Below, one piece after another: positions 60,872 to 64,000 of a DNA stretch of 64,000 nt. Under the pieces are notes generated by a model that was not told the DNA's origin, did no database searches, and was given only the letters and a program-made list of their open reading frames with translations. Both the position numbers and the translations under genes were made by a program. Source of the stretch: Stramenopiles sp. TOSAG23-2 (lineage: Eukaryota > Sar). Position 1 is the first letter of the stretch. Each line of letters starts with the position of its first letter. Where the stretch lies: NCBI GenBank assembly GCA_900128395.1, contig LT649241.1, positions 1 through 64,000 of the forward strand, read 5' to 3'.

Positions 60872-61468
60872 ATGTGGAAAGAAATATTTTATGTTTTCGA
60901 TATTATATTTAATATTTCTTGGGTAGTTACATTTTTTGTTGTTTTCATTTGTACTTATCATATTTGTTCCGATTTTATTCGGCGTTCGAAACAAGATAGG
61001 GAAAAAAGCTGTTGTGATAGTTTAATTTTAGATATAATAGAATGTGTACTTATCATGTGTGGGGCAAGTATGCTTGCTGGAATGTTTTTTATAATGCTTT
61101 TAAGATATTTATTTTTTTGGGAAGGAATGCGAACAAGTGTAAGTAAAATATGGGTATTATTGGACTTCAGAAATGTATGCATATTATTAATTGTTTCATT
61201 TATTACATTAATATTATATCGATATTTAAAAGTTCAAGAGGTAATTGTAAAGTTTAAAAAGCGTTACCCAAATGGAGATCCTTTAATATTGTCAATTGAA
61301 TTTAACAATTTTGTAAATATTCGAGATATTGTTAGATTAGGTTCTTATGATCTTAATAAAAATACTGGGAAAGATAGTAAAGGAAATATGTATACACCGC
61401 TTCAAATGGCTCGGCGTGTTGATAATAAAAAAGTTATTTCGTATTTGAAAAAGCATGGTGCGAAGTGA
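60872..61468 (+). CDS. Small membrane protein with C-terminal ankyrin-like repeat
   Basis: The 198-residue protein has about three hydrophobic helices (residues ~8-32, ~52-78, ~93-113) with a Cys/Lys/Arg loop between the first two. A cytosolic tail of 80 residues follows, with an ankyrin-like unit (MYTPLQMARRVDNKKVISYLKKHGAK) and a preceding degenerate one (NGDPLILSIEFNNFVNIRDIV). The layout recalls the ankyrin-membrane proteins at 10826 and 22517-23619 (FPNGMPFIVACEKGRMEDV), so they may form a local family. Confidence 0.6.
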   Translation: MWKEIFYVFDIIFNISWVVTFFVVFICTYHICSDFIRRSKQDREKSCCDSLILDIIECVLIMCGASMLAGMFFIMLLRYLFFWEGMRTSVSKIWVLLDFRNVCILLIVSFITLILYRYLKVQEVIVKFKKRYPNGDPLILSIEFNNFVNIRDIVRLGSYDLNKNTGKDSKGNMYTPLQMARRVDNKKVISYLKKHGAK

Positions 61469-61479
61469 GAACATTTTTT

Positions 61480-61795
61480 GAAAAAAGAGTCTCATAACAA
61501 GTTAAAATAATTTATTTTTTATTATTCGTATCATATATATATATATATGTATATATAAAAAAGATATTATCAATTATTTATAAATGTTCTATAAAAAAAA
61601 ATATTTTTTTCAATTTTACCAAAACTAATATTTTTTTGAAAAAAGAGTCTCATAACAAGTTAAAATAATTTATTTTTTATTATTCGTATCATATATATAT
61701 ATATATGTATATATAAAAAAGATATTATCAATTATTTATAAATGTTCTATAAAAAAAAATATTTTTTTCAATTTTACCAAAACTAATATTTTTAT
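61480..61795. repeat. 158-bp exact tandem duplication
   Basis: Unit with GAAAAAAGAGTCTCATAACA at 61480 repeats at 61638. It covers the 3' flank of the ankyrin-membrane gene, including an (AT)n run of equal length in both copies. Confidence 0.93.
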
Positions 61796-62101
61796 ACGAA
61801 GTATATTTTACAACTTCCCATTCTTATCTTCATAATGACGAAAATGCCTTGCATTTAATGGCATCGTAAAAAATACACGTACATTTTTAAATTATACTCT
61901 TTCGAAACATTATCTCCTTGTTAAATCATTATGACTTTGGTAAAACTAATATTTTTATACGAAGTATATTTTACAACTTCCCATTCTTATCTTCATAATG
62001 ACGAAAATGCCTTGCATTTAATGGCATCGTAAAAAATACACGTACATTTTTAAATTATACTCTTTCGAAACATTATCTCCTTGTTAAATCATTATGACTT
62101 T
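61779..62101. repeat. 163-bp exact tandem duplication at receptor gene 3' end
   Basis: Unit starting AAAACTAATATTTTTATACG at 61779 repeats at 61942. The second copy holds the last ~10 codons and 3' flank of the minus-strand receptor gene, so a detached copy of that gene end lies beyond its stop. Confidence 0.92.
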
Positions 62102-64000
62102 GGTATTCTTGTCTAATATTTTGCGATTGAACGGAGTAAAAATGTTCTTGTGCTTTAATGGCATCTTTACGTTGTAAGAAAACTGTCCATGTTCTTTTTG
62201 CTCGATCTGTAAAAACTATTCTAGCCAAATGAATTACTTTTGGTTCAATGTATCTAAATCGTCCTCGATGAAATTCATGGTGTTCATATTCTAAAGCTTT
62301 AAACTTGCCTGCTGTATATTTCCCCTTTTCATAAACTGCGGGGGTTTTTTTCCTCGAGATGTATCTCCCCATAGTGACTCTACCCAGTCGCTTTCTTTCG
62401 CTTGTTAATATTGCAATGCAAATCATAACTATGACTTCAATGACTAATGCTATCATAACAGAAACCCATGGGCCCATGTACCGAGCATGACAATGACCAC
62501 ATTTGTTTTTTGCCCGATGCAAATGATCATATGGATCATCTGGGTCATCTTCTTCAATTTTTGGACACCACCACTCTGGATTCACTGGTGGTTTTGGAGT
62601 AGTTACTTTTGGTGGTAAAGGCGCCGAGGTTGGTCCAGGCGTGGTCGTTGGCCCCGCCGTTGTCGTTGGTGGAGTACATCCTATAACCGCATAAGGACCA
62701 GGAGATGTACATAATGTCACTGACGGAGTTCCATAATACCCTTCATCACATGAAAGACTATTTGCACACTCATTTGCATTGCCATCTTTTCTTAGACATT
62801 TAGCTGCGCTTTCATTAGTAAAGTTATACCCAATCATATTTGTTGGCCGAGTACATACCACTACATTACAACCAACCAAATTATACTTCTGGGACGTGCC
62901 AGTACATACTTTTTTCTTAGACATTTAGCTGCGCTTTCATTAGTAAAGTTATACCCAATCATATTTGTTGGCCGAGTACATACCACTACATTACAACCAA
63001 CCAAATTATACTTCTGGGACGTGCCAGTACATACTTTTGCTGAGGGTGCTGACGGGGTTCCAGTCCAGCCATTGGCACATTTTAAACCCTCAACTTTAAA
63101 TCCACTTACATCTAAAATTTCGTCACTCACTCCAACTCCAGAGAAATCAAAATTTTTAATCAAATTTTGATCGGTCGGTCGCAAACATGTATTAAAGCAC
63201 CCTGTAACAGTATAAGGGCCCGGAGATGTGCATAATGTTACAGCTGGCGATCCAACAAATCCAGTAGCACATGATACAACTCCAGAGAAATCAAAATTTT
63301 TAATCAAATTTTGATCGGTCGGTCGCAAACATGTATTAAAGCACCCTGTAACAGTATAAGGGCCCGGAGATGTGCATAATGTTACAGCTGGCGATCCAAC
63401 AAATCCAGTAGCACATGATAGACTTTCCTTACAAGTATTTGAATTGCCACCTGTGCTTAAACACTCAGAACTTTCACTATTATAATTATATCCAGTGGTA
63501 GTTGGTCTAGTACAATCCGCTGTACAGCCAGTTAAGCCATAATATCTATCATTATCAGTTCCAGTAGTACCACTGCATTTTAATACTGTATCTACAGTAC
63601 CAGACCACCCACTCGCACATTTTAAACCCGTTACGGAAAAGTTACTGAGTGTCAATGTTTCAGTCACATTGGTGTAGTTATAACCCTCAGTATTAGTGCG
63701 ACGAAGACATGAATTATAACACCCTGATACGGAATATTTTCCACCCGCGGAAGTACATAATGTTACATCTGGTAATCCAACATACCCGGTAGCACATGAT
63801 AGACTTTCCTTACAAGTATTTGAATTGCCACCTGTGCTTAAACACTCAGAACTTTCACTATTATAATTATATCCAGTGGTAGTTGGTCTAGTACAATCCG
63901 CTGTACAGCCAGTTAAGCCATAATATCTATCATTATCAGTTCCAGTAGTACCACTGCATTTTAATACTGTATCTACAGTACCAGACCACCCACTCGCACA
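62073..64000 (-). CDS. Cys-rich repeat type I membrane protein, 5'-partial and frameshifted
   Basis: The gene enters from the right edge with the frame open upstream of 63667 (no start seen). The ectodomain is made of ~55-65 residue Cys modules with consensus SCATGFVGSPAVTLCTSPGPYTVTGC and CxRPT-x-GYNxxxES-x-CL, sushi-like in spacing but not a family I can name. Near the C-terminus come a Thr/Pro stalk (TTTAGPTTTPGPTSAPLPP), a transmembrane helix (WVSVMIALVIEVIVMICIAI) and a ~95-residue basic cytosolic tail. A 381-bp block (63414 and 63795) and a 144-bp block (63135 and 63279) are in-frame repeats. A 125-bp tandem duplication (62791 and 62916) throws the frame off, so the C-terminal part is read from another frame. 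Confidence 0.7.
62791..63040. repeat. 125-bp frameshifting tandem duplication
   Basis: CTTAGACATTTAGCTGCGCT at 62791 recurs at 62916; the copies are identical through GTGCCAGTACATACTTTT. 125 is not a multiple of three. Confidence 0.93.
63135..63422. repeat. 144-bp in-frame tandem duplication
   Basis: ACTCCAGAGAAATCAAAATT at 63135 recurs at 63279, and the copies are identical. It duplicates 48 residues of the ectodomain. Confidence 0.93.
63414..64000. repeat. 381-bp-period ectodomain repeat
   Basis: CATGATAGACTTTCCTTACA at 63414 recurs at 63795, and ~206 bp match to the window edge, including synonymous sites. The period is 127 codons. Confidence 0.9.

Overview
The window is nuclear DNA of a unicellular eukaryote. 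It is very AT-rich outside genes. Genes are mostly single uninterrupted reading frames on both strands using the standard code (TAA, TAG and TGA all terminate). Intergenic gaps are mostly 0.1-1 kb and rich in (AT)n. Many proteins carry Asn runs, as in other AT-rich protists. Purely eukaryotic families (tubulin cofactor D, Hrd1-type RING ligase, Vms1/ANKZF1, GH30 glucosylceramidase, TMEM175, MRH and MACPF domains) rule out a bacterium. The mix of ankyrin, MORN and TauD proteins, a Zn2Cys6 finger and Cys-rich secreted proteins would suit a stramenopile or rhizarian protist, but I cannot fix the lineage.

Layout. 0-6.7 kb: edge glycosyltransferase fragment, a coiled-coil fragment head to head with an Sfi1-like fragment, a hotdog thioesterase, a secreted GH30 enzyme, a secreted orphan and a SET methyltransferase. 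6.8-9.1 kb: repeat-rich block with a decayed Mutator-like transposase. 9.1-20.4 kb: metallophosphoesterase, a TM-ankyrin-TM-MORN protein, a ~65-bp repeat array, an ankyrin protein, a probably myristoylated EF-hand-like protein and tubulin cofactor D. 21-30.6 kb: membrane and secreted proteins (type I orphan, tandem MRH protein, Cys-rich lectin-like protein) with a broken ankyrin gene, a tyrosine-recombinase relic, a minimal Zn2Cys6 protein and a first TauD-type dioxygenase. 31-42.7 kb: Vms1/ANKZF1, a double ABM-domain protein, a right-handed beta-helix protein bracketed by duplications, a palindromic MITE, a MACPF protein, a 151-nt poly(T) tract and Hrd1. 42.7-45.7 kb: gene-poor. 45.7-58.5 kb: LRR protein, second TauD dioxygenase, membrane protein with SH3-like repeats, OB-fold protein, protein kinase, TMEM175 channel, an inverted repeat with two gene-end relics, and a 963-residue conserved-looking unknown. 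58.5-64 kb: several exact tandem duplications, a small ankyrin membrane protein and the 3' part of a Cys-rich type I receptor.

There is no operon-like logic. Loose themes are ER/endolysosomal quality control (Hrd1, Vms1/ANKZF1, MRH, GH30, TMEM175) and cell-surface proteins growing by internal duplication. The most striking overall pattern is at least ten exact or near-exact tandem duplications of about 80-540 bp. Two of them (82 and 125 bp) shift reading frames. They reflect either active segmental tandem duplication or unmerged assembly overlaps.
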